Shown one piece after another: positions 35,053 to 43,251 of a DNA stretch of 64,000 nucleotides. Made by a program: the position numbers and the translations under genes. Under the pieces are notes generated by a model, which saw nothing but the letters and a program-made list of their open reading frames with translations, searched no databases and was not told where the DNA came from. Origin of the DNA: Flavobacterium reichenbachii (GTDB taxonomy: Bacteria; Bacteroidota; Bacteroidia; Flavobacteriales; Flavobacteriaceae); NCBI RefSeq assembly GCF_002217435.1, contig NZ_MUHF01000001.1:39369-103368 (forward strand), in the 5' to 3' direction. Every line of letters starts with the position of its first letter. Positions within the stretch are counted from its first letter, which is position 1.

Positions 35053-37278
35053 ATGAAAAAAATAACCACTTTTACATTCCTGTTCGTCTCGTTTTTTGCG
35101 ATGGCACAACAAGAAACAATAGATCAGAAAGTAAATGCTCTATTGAAAAAAATGACCATTGAAGAAAAAATTGGTCAGCTTAATCAATATACGGGAGACA
35201 ATTCGGCAACGGGTCCAATTACGATAAACCCAAACAAGCAAGCCGAAATTAAAGCGGGTTTAATAGGCTCGATGCTCAATATTATCGGAACAAAATATAC
35301 CAGACAATATCAGGAACTGGCAATGCAGTCAAGACTTAAAATTCCGTTGTTATTTGGCCAGGATGTTATTCACGGATACAAAACAACATTTCCAATTCCG
35401 TTGGCAGAAGCAGCAAGCTGGGATTTAAAAACAATAGAATTAGCAGCAAGAGTTGCAGCAACAGAAGCATCTGCAAGCGGTATTCACTGGACCTTTGCGC
35501 CAATGGTAGATATTGGGCGTGATCCGCGCTGGGGACGTGTAATGGAAGGTGCAGGAGAAGATACCTATTTGGGTTCTAAAATTGCTTACGCAAGAGTAAA
35601 AGGATTTCAAGGAAATAAATTAGGCGATTTAAACTCTGTCATGGCCTGCGTAAAACATTTTGCAGCATATGGAGCAGCAGTTGGAGGAAGAGATTATAAC
35701 TCAGTAGATATGAGCGAAAGAATGCTTCTAGAAACCTATCTGCCTCCGTTCAAAGCGGCTCTTGATGCAGGAGCAGCCACATTTATGAATTCATTTAATG
35801 ATTTAAACGGAATTCCGGCAACAGGCAATGCACATTTGCAGCGCGATATTTTAAAAGGTAAATGGAACTTTCAGGGATTTGTAGTTTCAGACTGGGGATC
35901 TATTGGGGAAATGGTAGCACACGGTTACTCAAAAGATCTGAAAGAAGCGGCTTATGCTGCTATTACTGCGGGCAGTGATATGGATATGGAAAGTAATGCT
36001 TACCGATATAATCTGGCAGAATTAGTAAAAGAAGGAAGAGTTTCTATTGATTTAATTGATGATGCTGTAAAAAGAATTCTCCGTAAGAAATATGAACTAG
36101 GTCTGTTTGACGATCCGTACCGTTATTCAGACGAAAAAAGAGCAGAAAAAGAACTTAATAATCCGGAAAATAGAAAAGCAGCACTTGAAGCAGCAGAAAA
36201 AAGTATTGTTTTATTAAAAAACGAAAACCAGACATTGCCACTTTCTAAAAACCTAAAAACGATTGCTTTTATCGGACCAATGGTAAAAGAATACAAAGCA
36301 AACATGGGATTTTGGTCTGTAGAACTTCCAGAAGTGAACTACGATAAATGGGTTGTTTCTCAATGGGATGGTTTACAGAATAAAGTGGGTAAAAATACAA
36401 AACTGCTTTATGCAAAAGGATGCGAGGTAGATGGCGATAATAAAGATGGTTTTGCCGAAGCAGTTGCTGCTGCAAAACAAGCAGATGTTGTAATTTTAAG
36501 TATCGGAGAAAGACGCGATATGAGCGGAGAGGCAAAAAGCAGAAGCGATCTGCATTTGCCAGGAGTTCAGGAAGATTTGGTAAAAGCAATACAGGCAACA
36601 GGAAAACCAGTTATAGTTTTGGTAAATGCCGGAAGACCGCTTATTTTTAATTGGACAGCAGATAATGTTCCTGCAATCCTTTATACTTGGTGGCTGGGTA
36701 CAGAAGCAGGAAATGCTATTGCAAATGTGCTGTTTGGCGATTATAATCCGTCTGGAAAACTGCCAATGACTTTTCCTAGAGAAGTAGGGCAGATTCCAAT
36801 TTATTATAATCATTACAGCACCGGCAGACCTGCAAAAGATGAAGATTCAAAAAATTATGTTTCAGCTTATATCGATTTAAAAAACTCACCAAAATTTCCT
36901 TTTGGATACGGGTTGAGTTATACAAAATTTGATTATTCCAATCTGAAATTATCTTCTGCTTCGATGAAAAATAACGAAACAATTAAAGTTTCTTTTCAAT
37001 TGTCAAACGTTGGAAAAGCAGCTGGAGAAGAAGTAGTGCAGTTATATCTTAAAGATAAATTTGGTTCTGTAGTAAGACCAGTTTTAGAATTAAGAGATTT
37101 TCAAAAAATAAAACTAAATGCAGGAGAATCTAAAACAATCGAGTTTACGATTGATAAAGAAAAACTTTCTTTCTACAATAATAAATTAGAATGGACAGCT
37201 GAGCCTGGAGATTTTGAAGTGATGATTGGAGCTTCGTCTGCAGATATTAAGCTTAAATCTGATTTTAAGTTCAATTAA
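35053..37278 (+). CDS. bglX: Glycoside hydrolase family 3 beta-glucosidase (BglX-like)
   Basis: A 741-residue GH3 enzyme with signal peptide MKKITTFTFLFVSFFAMA (start 35053; the ATG at 35032 would lie inside the upstream gene). The N-terminal barrel has GQDVIHGYKTTFPIPLAEA, DPRWGRVMEGAGEDTYL and KHFAAYGAA. The nucleophile Asp is in GFVVSDWGSIGEM. The C-terminal alpha/beta sandwich (from about 390) and FnIII-like domain (about 650-735; EEVVQLYLKD...LRDFQKIKL) complete the BglX architecture. It probably releases glucose from oligosaccharides in the periplasm, finishing the work of the GH30 and GH5 enzymes. It is the last gene of the operon. Confidence 0.93.
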   Translation: MKKITTFTFLFVSFFAMAQQETIDQKVNALLKKMTIEEKIGQLNQYTGDNSATGPITINPNKQAEIKAGLIGSMLNIIGTKYTRQYQELAMQSRLKIPLLFGQDVIHGYKTTFPIPLAEAASWDLKTIELAARVAATEASASGIHWTFAPMVDIGRDPRWGRVMEGAGEDTYLGSKIAYARVKGFQGNKLGDLNSVMACVKHFAAYGAAVGGRDYNSVDMSERMLLETYLPPFKAALDAGAATFMNSFNDLNGIPATGNAHLQRDILKGKWNFQGFVVSDWGSIGEMVAHGYSKDLKEAAYAAITAGSDMDMESNAYRYNLAELVKEGRVSIDLIDDAVKRILRKKYELGLFDDPYRYSDEKRAEKELNNPENRKAALEAAEKSIVLLKNENQTLPLSKNLKTIAFIGPMVKEYKANMGFWSVELPEVNYDKWVVSQWDGLQNKVGKNTKLLYAKGCEVDGDNKDGFAEAVAAAKQADVVILSIGERRDMSGEAKSRSDLHLPGVQEDLVKAIQATGKPVIVLVNAGRPLIFNWTADNVPAILYTWWLGTEAGNAIANVLFGDYNPSGKLPMTFPREVGQIPIYYNHYSTGRPAKDEDSKNYVSAYIDLKNSPKFPFGYGLSYTKFDYSNLKLSSASMKNNETIKVSFQLSNVGKAAGEEVVQLYLKDKFGSVVRPVLELRDFQKIKLNAGESKTIEFTIDKEKLSFYNNKLEWTAEPGDFEVMIGASSADIKLKSDFKFN

Positions 37279-37303
37279 AATTACAATCTCTAAAAATCAT
37301 GTA

Positions 37304-37342
37304 ATTGAAAAAAAAGCGGAGTTTTGATGACTCCGCTTTTTT
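37304..37342. terminator. Bidirectional terminator at the end of the glucan locus
   Basis: A 13-bp perfect stem AAAAAAGCGGAGT/ACTCCGCTTTTTT (37310-37322 and 37330-37342). T-runs exist on both strands, so it serves the GH3 gene and the convergent transglutaminase-like gene. Confidence 0.85.
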
Positions 37343-37350
37343 GTATAAAT

Positions 37351-39372
37351 TTAATTAAAATGCTTTTTGAAACTGAATTTTAGTTTATTCAAAAAGCCTT
37401 CTTCTATAATATCGACTCCAATTCCAAAATTGCTGTCTGCAACTTTATGATGAGCCGTTCTAAATTCTTCAAAGTCTTTTTCTGGAATTTCTAAGTTAAC
37501 CAATGGTTTGTAATCAATATAGACCGTCCCGCCATTTTTGGTGATTTTTTTACGGCTGGTATAATCAAAATAAGGATTATTGATTGTGCTTTCCTGAATC
37601 GTAAATTTCTCGCTTACATCTATTGTCTGATCCGTCAGAAGACTGATTTCATATCTTTCGTTATCAAAATTATGCCAGAAAGTAACGTCTTTATGCATAA
37701 AATCTCTTGCACTGTTTTTGATAATATTACGATCAAAATACATTAAGAAACGATTGTTTTTTCCATCTGTAAAATATGGATTTTCTATAGTTGTTTTATA
37801 TTCAACGGTAAATTCGTTAAGTTTTTTGTCGTCGCTTACAATTTCAATTACAGCATCTTTAAATATAATTCTAAGGTCAGTTCCGTTTCTGTCGTTACTA
37901 TAATTAAGAGTATAAAAAAAGAAATTATTCCAGCTGTCGATGATTTCTCTTTTGTTTGTGTTTTTAAAGTATTTGCGCATATTATTTGCGCGGTTTCCTT
38001 TGTATTTTGTTGTTAGTTTTAGTTTTCCGATATTATTTTGCGCGACCAATTCCGATTTTTCATCAACCGCATAATAAGAGAAACGAGAAGGTTCCTTAAT
38101 ATGCAATTGTTGATTTGGTTTAACTTCCAAATAATGCATAAAATAGGTAAATCCGCGGTTTTCTATTAATCCAAATTCGTCACGAAGTGTAGCATCAACA
38201 AAATGATTTTCATTTTTATAATTTACTTTTACAATAACATGGTTAAAAGTTAATAACGAAGGCAGATAATATTTAATATAGAAATCTGTATTGAAATTGA
38301 CCAATATAACAGACGAATCAATACCAATGTAGTCCAGAATTACTTTCAGCAAAACCGATTTTGCCTTGCAGTCTCCTTGTTTGTTTTCATATGTTACGGC
38401 CGGTTCCTGTGGTTTATGACCGTTCATTTCGTCAGCATTAAAAATGTAATTAATGTGATTTTGGACATATTCTATCGCAAACTGCAGCTGATCATCTTTA
38501 TCTGTAATTTTATTAAGTTTTTCAACCAAATCTGGTGCAAAAACAGGAAGAGAAGCTTTAGCAAAAATATCCTCATAAATTGGCGAAATATAATTTGATA
38601 AATCGGTCCAATTACTCTCTGTTGCAAAATCTATAAAAGCAGAAACTTCTCGATTTGAATCAACAAAGTTGATGTAATCTTCTTTTTCGATTATAAATTT
38701 TTCACCTTGTTTCAAGTAATTAATTTCAGGTTCTAAAACATTTCCGTTTTCATCTCTAAAAAAAGTCTTTTTGTATGCTACTGTTTTTTCGCGGTCATTG
38801 ATAAAGGTAAATTTATATTTACCATAAGCCCAATAACTGTCTGGTCCTACCCAAACATATTTAGAAAACTCTCTGCGTAAAAAATCACGTTCAGAAAATA
38901 CTTTTACTTTAGAATCTTCCATAATCAAGATATCATACAAACGTAAATCCTTGATCGTAATATTGATTTTTTTATTACTGCTCAAAACACCGCCGCTGCT
39001 TTGGTTTTCGCTGTCTAAAACTTTGATTTTTGTATCTGGAATTTTATCTACCAAAACGCCGTCTCTCAAAACACTTATTCTGTGTATAATATAAGTTTCA
39101 CTTTCCTCCACAACTACATCTACAACAGAAGCTCTTTCTAAGTTAGAAGGGTCGTTCAGTGTATAAGCGAGGCAGGCATATTCACTGTTTTCGTTATCAT
39201 TTGTATAATAAATTTTATCCAAAAAATAACAATAGTCGCGTCCTTCATCTGTTTGTTTGATAGAAAAATCAGATTCTTTTATGTTTTCAATAAGTTGATC
39301 GTCAGAGATGTTAGACGCCCAGGCTTCGGGTTTTTGAATCTTATAATTTTCTGCTTGAATAATGTTTTCCAT
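37351..39372 (-). CDS. DUF3857/transglutaminase-like domain protein
   Basis: A 673-residue protein with a DUF3857-like N-terminal beta region (about 50-240) and a transglutaminase-like core (about 290-400). The Cys-His-Asp triad is recognisable: ENKQGDCKAKSVLLK, LTFNHVIVKVN and HFVDATLRDEFG. A C-terminal beta-rich region follows. Most Bacteroidota relatives are secreted, but this N-terminus (MENIIQAENYKIQKPEAW) has no signal peptide or membrane segment. A -7-like box TATTTTTG (39414-39421, minus strand) lies upstream. The substrate is unknown. It may act as a protease or peptide-linkage enzyme, as some transglutaminase-like proteins do. Confidence 0.75.
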   Translation of the reverse strand: MENIIQAENYKIQKPEAWASNISDDQLIENIKESDFSIKQTDEGRDYCYFLDKIYYTNDNENSEYACLAYTLNDPSNLERASVVDVVVEESETYIIHRISVLRDGVLVDKIPDTKIKVLDSENQSSGGVLSSNKKINITIKDLRLYDILIMEDSKVKVFSERDFLRREFSKYVWVGPDSYWAYGKYKFTFINDREKTVAYKKTFFRDENGNVLEPEINYLKQGEKFIIEKEDYINFVDSNREVSAFIDFATESNWTDLSNYISPIYEDIFAKASLPVFAPDLVEKLNKITDKDDQLQFAIEYVQNHINYIFNADEMNGHKPQEPAVTYENKQGDCKAKSVLLKVILDYIGIDSSVILVNFNTDFYIKYYLPSLLTFNHVIVKVNYKNENHFVDATLRDEFGLIENRGFTYFMHYLEVKPNQQLHIKEPSRFSYYAVDEKSELVAQNNIGKLKLTTKYKGNRANNMRKYFKNTNKREIIDSWNNFFFYTLNYSNDRNGTDLRIIFKDAVIEIVSDDKKLNEFTVEYKTTIENPYFTDGKNNRFLMYFDRNIIKNSARDFMHKDVTFWHNFDNERYEISLLTDQTIDVSEKFTIQESTINNPYFDYTSRKKITKNGGTVYIDYKPLVNLEIPEKDFEEFRTAHHKVADSNFGIGVDIIEEGFLNKLKFSFKKHFN

Positions 39373-39637
39373 AAATATATTTTACGTAAGTATAATCTTT
39401 CTTTTTTATCTTTCAAAAATACCAAATTTTTGAATATTTAAAGTATCAAATTACTGATTAATTTTTGAAATACGTATTTGAAAATATATTTTTTTTGAAG
39501 ATTTAGAGTACAAGCATTCTAGTGTTGAAAAGTGGGTGAAAAAGACCACAAAATGAGCTAAAGAGTAAAGAATTATAAGATGATGAGAATCAGGCAAGTT
39601 TTTAAATTAAAATGCAGAATTACAAAAAGAAATTGAA

Positions 39638-39895
39638 TTATTTTAAGACAGTATTTATAAAATCCATAGCACCAATTCCTTTGTAAGAAGCATATAAAGC
39701 TTTATCGAAAGCTTCACGTTTTGCCTTTTTATCTTTCGATTCCGTTTCAACAATCATCTGGTTGAAAATTCTTTCCTGCTCTTCACTATATTTTATAGAA
39801 GCTTCTAAAAGATAAGTTTTAGAAACAAAACCAAAAGATGTCCATATTTTGGTTGTTATTTTTTTGTTTAAATTTTTTAACGGATTGGTAATCAT
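39638..39895 (-). CDS. Small hypothetical protein
   Basis: An 85-residue protein I do not recognise. It is Lys-rich, predicted helical and soluble (ITTKIWTSFGFVSKTYLLEASIKYSEEQERIFNQMI is the most conserved-looking part), with no signal peptide or metal motif. Codon use looks like that of the neighbouring genes, which favours a real gene. It stands alone: 265 bases of very A+T-rich sequence without recognisable features separate it from the transglutaminase-like gene. Its 286-base upstream gap, shared with the divergent Nudix-type regulator, shows only a weak inverted repeat TACTTAA/TTAAGTA (40030-40064). Confidence 0.5.
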   Translation of the reverse strand: MITNPLKNLNKKITTKIWTSFGFVSKTYLLEASIKYSEEQERIFNQMIVETESKDKKAKREAFDKALYASYKGIGAMDFINTVLK

Positions 39896-40181
39896 AACTT
39901 CGCGTTGATTTACTGATTCTGTTCTTTCTTATCTTTTGACATTCAAACATCAATAATTTTGTAGTATTATTCTTTTAATATTTTAAAAAACAACAATTTT
40001 TAACATAAATGTGTTATTATGACGCAATGTACTTAATTTTTATTGTTATTTTTCATTTTAAGTAAAAATTGTGATTTATACACTTTTAAAATTTTCTGTA
40101 AAAGCAGAAAGAAGTTTTAAAAATAAAAATTATTAAATTGCATCTTTAATATAAAACATACTAGTAACTTAACTTAATAAA

Positions 40182-40937
40182 ATGCTTAAAGACATTATAG
40201 AAAACAATCAAAATTACCAACCTGGACTTTCTATAGATTGTGTGATTTTTGGTTTTCATGACAATCATCTAAAAGTGTTATTAATTAAAGTGCCACGAAG
40301 CACAAAATCGTCGCTTCCAGGTGGTTTTATTCCTATTGATCAGGATATTGATACAGCAGCGGTCACAGTTCTAAACAGCCGGACTGGAGTTGAAGGAGTT
40401 TTTTTAAGACAATTTGCAACTTTTGGAAAAATAAGCAGAAACGATCAGCATTTTGGAAAAAATGTTTTAGAGTATCTTAAAATTGAGGAAGAAAAAGGAA
40501 AATGGCTGACACAGCGTTTTGTAACTATCGGATATTATGCTTTGGTTGATTTTCTGAAAATAATTCCTAATCCTGTAAATCATGACGAAATTGTAGAATG
40601 GATTGACCATAAAGAAGTGCCGGAATTAATTTTAGATCATAAAGAAATTTTAGATAAAGCTTTGGATACACTTCGAACAGAATTGAATTTAATGCCTGTT
40701 GGCTATAACTTACTGCCGGAGAAATTTACTATTCCGGAACTTCAGAAATTGTATGAAACTATTTTGGATAAAAAGTTAGACAGAAGAAACTTTCTCCGTA
40801 AAATAACCAACATCGGAATTTTGACTAAGCTGGACGAAAAGAAGAGTAATGTGGCGCACAAAGCTCCAAATTTATATTCTTTTGATAAGGAAAAATATGA
40901 TGAGGTCTTGAAAAACGGATTAACTCAAGGCTGGTAA
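40182..40937 (+). CDS. Nudix-derived transcriptional regulator (NrtR/AraR-like)
   Basis: A 251-residue protein with an N-terminal Nudix-fold domain (about 15-145) and a C-terminal winged helix (about 165-245; IPELQKLYETILDKKLDRRNFLRKITNIGIL). The Nudix box keeps its spacing (G-x5-Q-x7-T-V-L-x-S-R-x-G-V), but every catalytic acid of GX5EX7REUXEEXGU is replaced, so hydrolysis is not expected. This is the pattern of NrtR-family regulators; in Bacteroidetes some sense sugars (AraR) instead of ADP-ribose. No NAD or pentose genes adjoin it, so the ligand is unknown. The YjbR gene follows 20 bases downstream. Confidence 0.82.
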   Translation: MLKDIIENNQNYQPGLSIDCVIFGFHDNHLKVLLIKVPRSTKSSLPGGFIPIDQDIDTAAVTVLNSRTGVEGVFLRQFATFGKISRNDQHFGKNVLEYLKIEEEKGKWLTQRFVTIGYYALVDFLKIIPNPVNHDEIVEWIDHKEVPELILDHKEILDKALDTLRTELNLMPVGYNLLPEKFTIPELQKLYETILDKKLDRRNFLRKITNIGILTKLDEKKSNVAHKAPNLYSFDKEKYDEVLKNGLTQGW

Positions 40938-40957
40938 AATGATTAATTAAATAAAAT

Positions 40958-41278
40958 ATGGTTACGATTGAAACATTTAGAACCTTAGCTTTAGCATTTC
41001 CAGACGCAGTAGAAGAGCCTCATTTTGAAAAGACGTCTTTTCGAATAAAGAAAAAAATCTTTGCCTCTTTTGACGAAAAGAATAATCAGGCAGTTTTAAA
41101 ATTAAGCGAAATTGAACAATCTGTTTTTTGTTCGTCAAGCGAAATGATTTTTTACCCTATTCCGAATAAATGGGGAAAGCAAGGCTGGACCATAGTAGAA
41201 ATTGCAAAAGTAAGACCAGAAATGTTTGAAGACGCGTTGCAGCTTTCGTATCAAAATGTTATTTCGAAAAAGAAATAA
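40958..41278 (+). CDS. MmcQ/YjbR-family protein
   Basis: A 106-residue single-domain protein of the MmcQ/YjbR family, a CyaY-like alpha/beta fold often annotated as DNA-binding. Typical features are the opening ETFRTLALAFPDAVEEPHFEKTSFRIKKKIFASF, the central NKWGKQGWTIVEI and a basic C-terminus. It is likely cotranscribed with the Nudix-type regulator (20-base gap) and is convergent with the alkylation-repair genes. Its cellular role is not established. Confidence 0.83.
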   Translation: MVTIETFRTLALAFPDAVEEPHFEKTSFRIKKKIFASFDEKNNQAVLKLSEIEQSVFCSSSEMIFYPIPNKWGKQGWTIVEIAKVRPEMFEDALQLSYQNVISKKK

Positions 41279-41311
41279 TTAAATTTTTAAATCTTCACTA
41301 ATATCTTACGG

Positions 41312-41929
41312 TTAAAGTATTTTTAAATCAATAGTCCTAAAAGTCAAATTAACTCTAGGTTTTTGAGTAGTTTTGGTTGGCGGCAGCCGATGCAGCCAAT
41401 GTGTCTGCGTTTCATCTTTCATTACCAACAGACTGCCGTGTTCTAAAATCAATGAAACAGTTTCTTTAGATTCTTTATGTTTGAAAGCAAATTTGCGTTC
41501 GGCGCCAAAACTTACAGAACCAATAGCGCCATTTTTTTTCAAATCTTTTTCGGCATCGCTGTGCCAGGCCATGCCTTCTTCACCGGAATGATATAAATTG
41601 AGGAGACAAGAATTGAAAGTTTCACCTGTTTTTTCTTCAATTATTTTTTTTAATTCTAAAAGTTCTTTTGTCCACGGTAATGCTTTTTTTGTAGTATTCG
41701 AGTATGTATATTCAAATTCCTGGTCGCCATACCACGCTACTTTTCTTTTGGTTAAAATTAATTTGCCAAAGATAATTGCTTCGTCATTTTTCCATTCAAT
41801 AGTATTCAATAAAATGTCACGATAAAAATGGGCTTTTTCTCTGGAGAATAATTTTCCATAATAATTCACCGTTCCATCTTTCGGAAGCAAATTTGTAGTT
41901 TCGTCTGTATGCGGATTAAATAAGTCCAT
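41312..41929 (-). CDS. alkB: AlkB-like alpha-ketoglutarate-dependent dioxygenase
   Basis: A 205-residue Fe(II)/2-oxoglutarate dioxygenase of the AlkB family, which oxidatively removes 1-methyladenine and 3-methylcytosine from DNA or RNA. The double-stranded beta-helix has the iron-binding HxD in MAWHSDAEKDLKKNG, the distal His in HWLHRLPPT and the two Arg of KPRVNLTFRTI that grip 2-oxoglutarate and substrate. The N-terminal YYGKLFSREKAHFYRDILLNTIEW resembles eukaryotic ALKBH2/3-type members. It overlaps the upstream Ada-domain gene by 14 bases, so the two are translationally coupled. Confidence 0.92.
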   Translation of the reverse strand: MDLFNPHTDETTNLLPKDGTVNYYGKLFSREKAHFYRDILLNTIEWKNDEAIIFGKLILTKRKVAWYGDQEFEYTYSNTTKKALPWTKELLELKKIIEEKTGETFNSCLLNLYHSGEEGMAWHSDAEKDLKKNGAIGSVSFGAERKFAFKHKESKETVSLILEHGSLLVMKDETQTHWLHRLPPTKTTQKPRVNLTFRTIDLKIL

Positions 41930-42161
41930 TTTTCCAGTTTTGATATTCGGTTTTCATACAATGTCCGCAAGGTCTGAAACCTTTTTCTTTAGCTCCATTT
42001 TCAGAAGAAAAGAAAACCCGATTTTCTCGTTTCATCCTTTTTCCGGAACTGCATTTTAGTGTTCCGTAAATTTTTAGTTTTCTGTTGCCACCGAAACAAA
42101 TTTCCGCATTTTTAATTTTATTTCGAAGATCTGAATCGGATATTTCACAATGGTTTTTCAT
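41916..42161 (-). CDS. Stand-alone Ada metal-binding domain protein (variant)
   Basis: An 81-residue protein equal to the N-terminal zinc domain of Ada only: LKIYGTLKCSSGKRMKRENRVFF...KEKGFRPCGHCM. In E. coli Ada this domain holds four Cys (38, 42, 69, 72) and takes methyl groups from phosphotriesters on Cys38. Here the equivalents of 42, 69 and 72 are present, but the Cys38 position reads Gly (IYG), with one extra residue in the loop. Cys22 (AEICFGG) is the only nearby substitute. Methyl transfer is therefore doubtful. It overlaps alkB and sits downstream of the Ada-like regulator and an oxygenase. Confidence 0.8.
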   Translation of the reverse strand: MKNHCEISDSDLRNKIKNAEICFGGNRKLKIYGTLKCSSGKRMKRENRVFFSSENGAKEKGFRPCGHCMKTEYQNWKNGLI

Positions 42162-42188
42162 TTGTTTGTGTGTGTGTGTTTGTCGTAG

Positions 42189-42208
42189 AGACGCACAGCA
42201 GTGCGTCT
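42189..42208. repeat. Small palindrome AGACGCAC/GTGCGTCT
   Basis: Eight-base perfect arms around AGCA lie upstream of the Ada-domain gene. Together with a half AACTTTG repeat (42258-42268) and the 100-base element that follows, they fill the 263-base gap between the oxygenase and the Ada-domain gene. It is a dispersed intergenic repeat type. Confidence 0.5.
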
Positions 42209-42276
42209 TTCAAGTGAGTAACTCTCTCGCAAAGTCGCGAAGACGCTAAGTTTTTTTGACAAAGTTCCATACTGTT

Positions 42277-42376
42277 TGTCATTTCGACGAAGGAGAAATC
42301 TTCGCAAGTAACTCCGCAACGAGAATCTCATCTTTGTCGAGATTCTCGCGAAGATTTCTCCTTCGTCGAAATGACA
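42277..42376. repeat. Intact 100-base TGTCATTTCG inverted-repeat element (REP/MITE-like)
   Basis: The outer arms are 29 bases and exactly complementary (42277-42305 and 42348-42376, beginning TGTCATTTCGACGAAGGAG). An inner pair GAGAATCTC (42321-42329) and GAGATTCTC (42339-42347) is also perfect. The only asymmetry is a 15-base insert on the left. It encodes nothing. Decayed relatives occur at 4319-4409 and perhaps near 60500. Confidence 0.85.
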
Positions 42377-42424
42377 TAAAATGAGAAAAAACTTTGCGCC
42401 TTTGCGCCTCTGAACCTTTGCACC

Positions 42425-43138
42425 TTAATTTAACGCATCATGAAAAATAATTCCAAGTGTATATCTTTCACCAGAATGAATTTCGCTGACGCCATGTTTC
42501 ATATTTACGCGATAATAACCTTTTGTGCCTTTTACAGGTCTAAAATTGGTCGTAAAAACTAAAACATCTCCCTTTTTGGGCTTTAAAACAATAGCTTTTG
42601 ATTGTGCTCTCGGAGTTTGCTGCGTTAAAACAAATTCTCCGCCCGTAAAATCTTCGTCGGGTTCATTTAGAAAAAGTACTATTTGAATAGGAAAATAAAT
42701 ATCTCCGTATAAATCCTGATGCAGAGTATTAAAACCACTTTTACCATATTTTAAAATTAAAACGGTTGCTTTAAGCTGATTATTTTCGTGACATTGTTTG
42801 AGTAATTCTTCATGAAAATTAGGAAATACAGTATTGATATTTAAAGCTTTCATCCATGCATTGGCAATGGGTGCTAATTTAGGATAAATTGACGTCCGTA
42901 TGTTTTGAATTAACTCAGGAAGAGGATAATTGAAATATTTATATTCGCCCAAACCAAAACGATATCGTTCCATAACAACAGTTTTTCGATATAAATTAGG
43001 ACTTAAATAATCTGCTTTTAGAGTTTCGCATGCTGCATTAGTGAGAATATTTGAAAGAATGGCAAAGCCATTTTCGTGCATAGATTCGGTGATGCTTTCC
43101 CAGTTTTGAGAAGCAATTTTTTGTTGTATATTTTGCAT
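42425..43138 (-). CDS. 2OG-Fe(II) oxygenase (Oxygenase-NA type)
   Basis: A 237-residue Fe(II)/2-oxoglutarate dioxygenase, start at 43138 (MQNIQQKIASQNWESI). A GTG at 43168 would place the first codons inside an intergenic repeat. Iron ligands are HxD in FNTLHQDLYGD and the His of NMKHGVSEI, with ERYTLGIIFHD supplying the 2OG-binding Arg. The family resembles the prolyl-hydroxylase-like 'oxygenase-NA' proteins often found beside ada in bacteria, whose substrate is not established. Its position between the Ada-like regulator and Ada-domain/alkB genes supports a role in the alkylation response. Confidence 0.82.
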   Translation of the reverse strand: MQNIQQKIASQNWESITESMHENGFAILSNILTNAACETLKADYLSPNLYRKTVVMERYRFGLGEYKYFNYPLPELIQNIRTSIYPKLAPIANAWMKALNINTVFPNFHEELLKQCHENNQLKATVLILKYGKSGFNTLHQDLYGDIYFPIQIVLFLNEPDEDFTGGEFVLTQQTPRAQSKAIVLKPKKGDVLVFTTNFRPVKGTKGYYRVNMKHGVSEIHSGERYTLGIIFHDALN

Positions 43139-43156
43139 AAAGGTTTTTTTGTTTTT

Positions 43157-43249
43157 TTTTTTTGCCACGAATTACACGAATGAACACGAATTAATTTTTA
43201 TTAACGAAATGAAAAATTTGTGCAATTGGTGTAATTCGTGGCAAAAAAA
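43157..43249. repeat. 93-base inverted repeat between ada and the oxygenase gene
   Basis: Twenty-one-base arms at 43157-43177 and 43229-43249 are exact reverse complements (core TTTGCCACGAATTACAC). The interior carries the related direct motif ACACGAAT. It fills almost the whole gap between the two repair genes and would fold into a long hairpin in a common transcript. Confidence 0.8.
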
Positions 43250-43251
43250 GG

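Noticed and set aside
36269..36982. Overlapping minus-strand frames inside the GH3 gene
   Set aside because: Shadows of a well-supported GH3 coding sequence; no start context or family motifs.
43139..43168. GTG start for the 2OG oxygenase giving a Lys-rich N-terminus
   Set aside because: The codons come from the poly-A edge of an inverted repeat; the ATG at 43138 fits the protein better.
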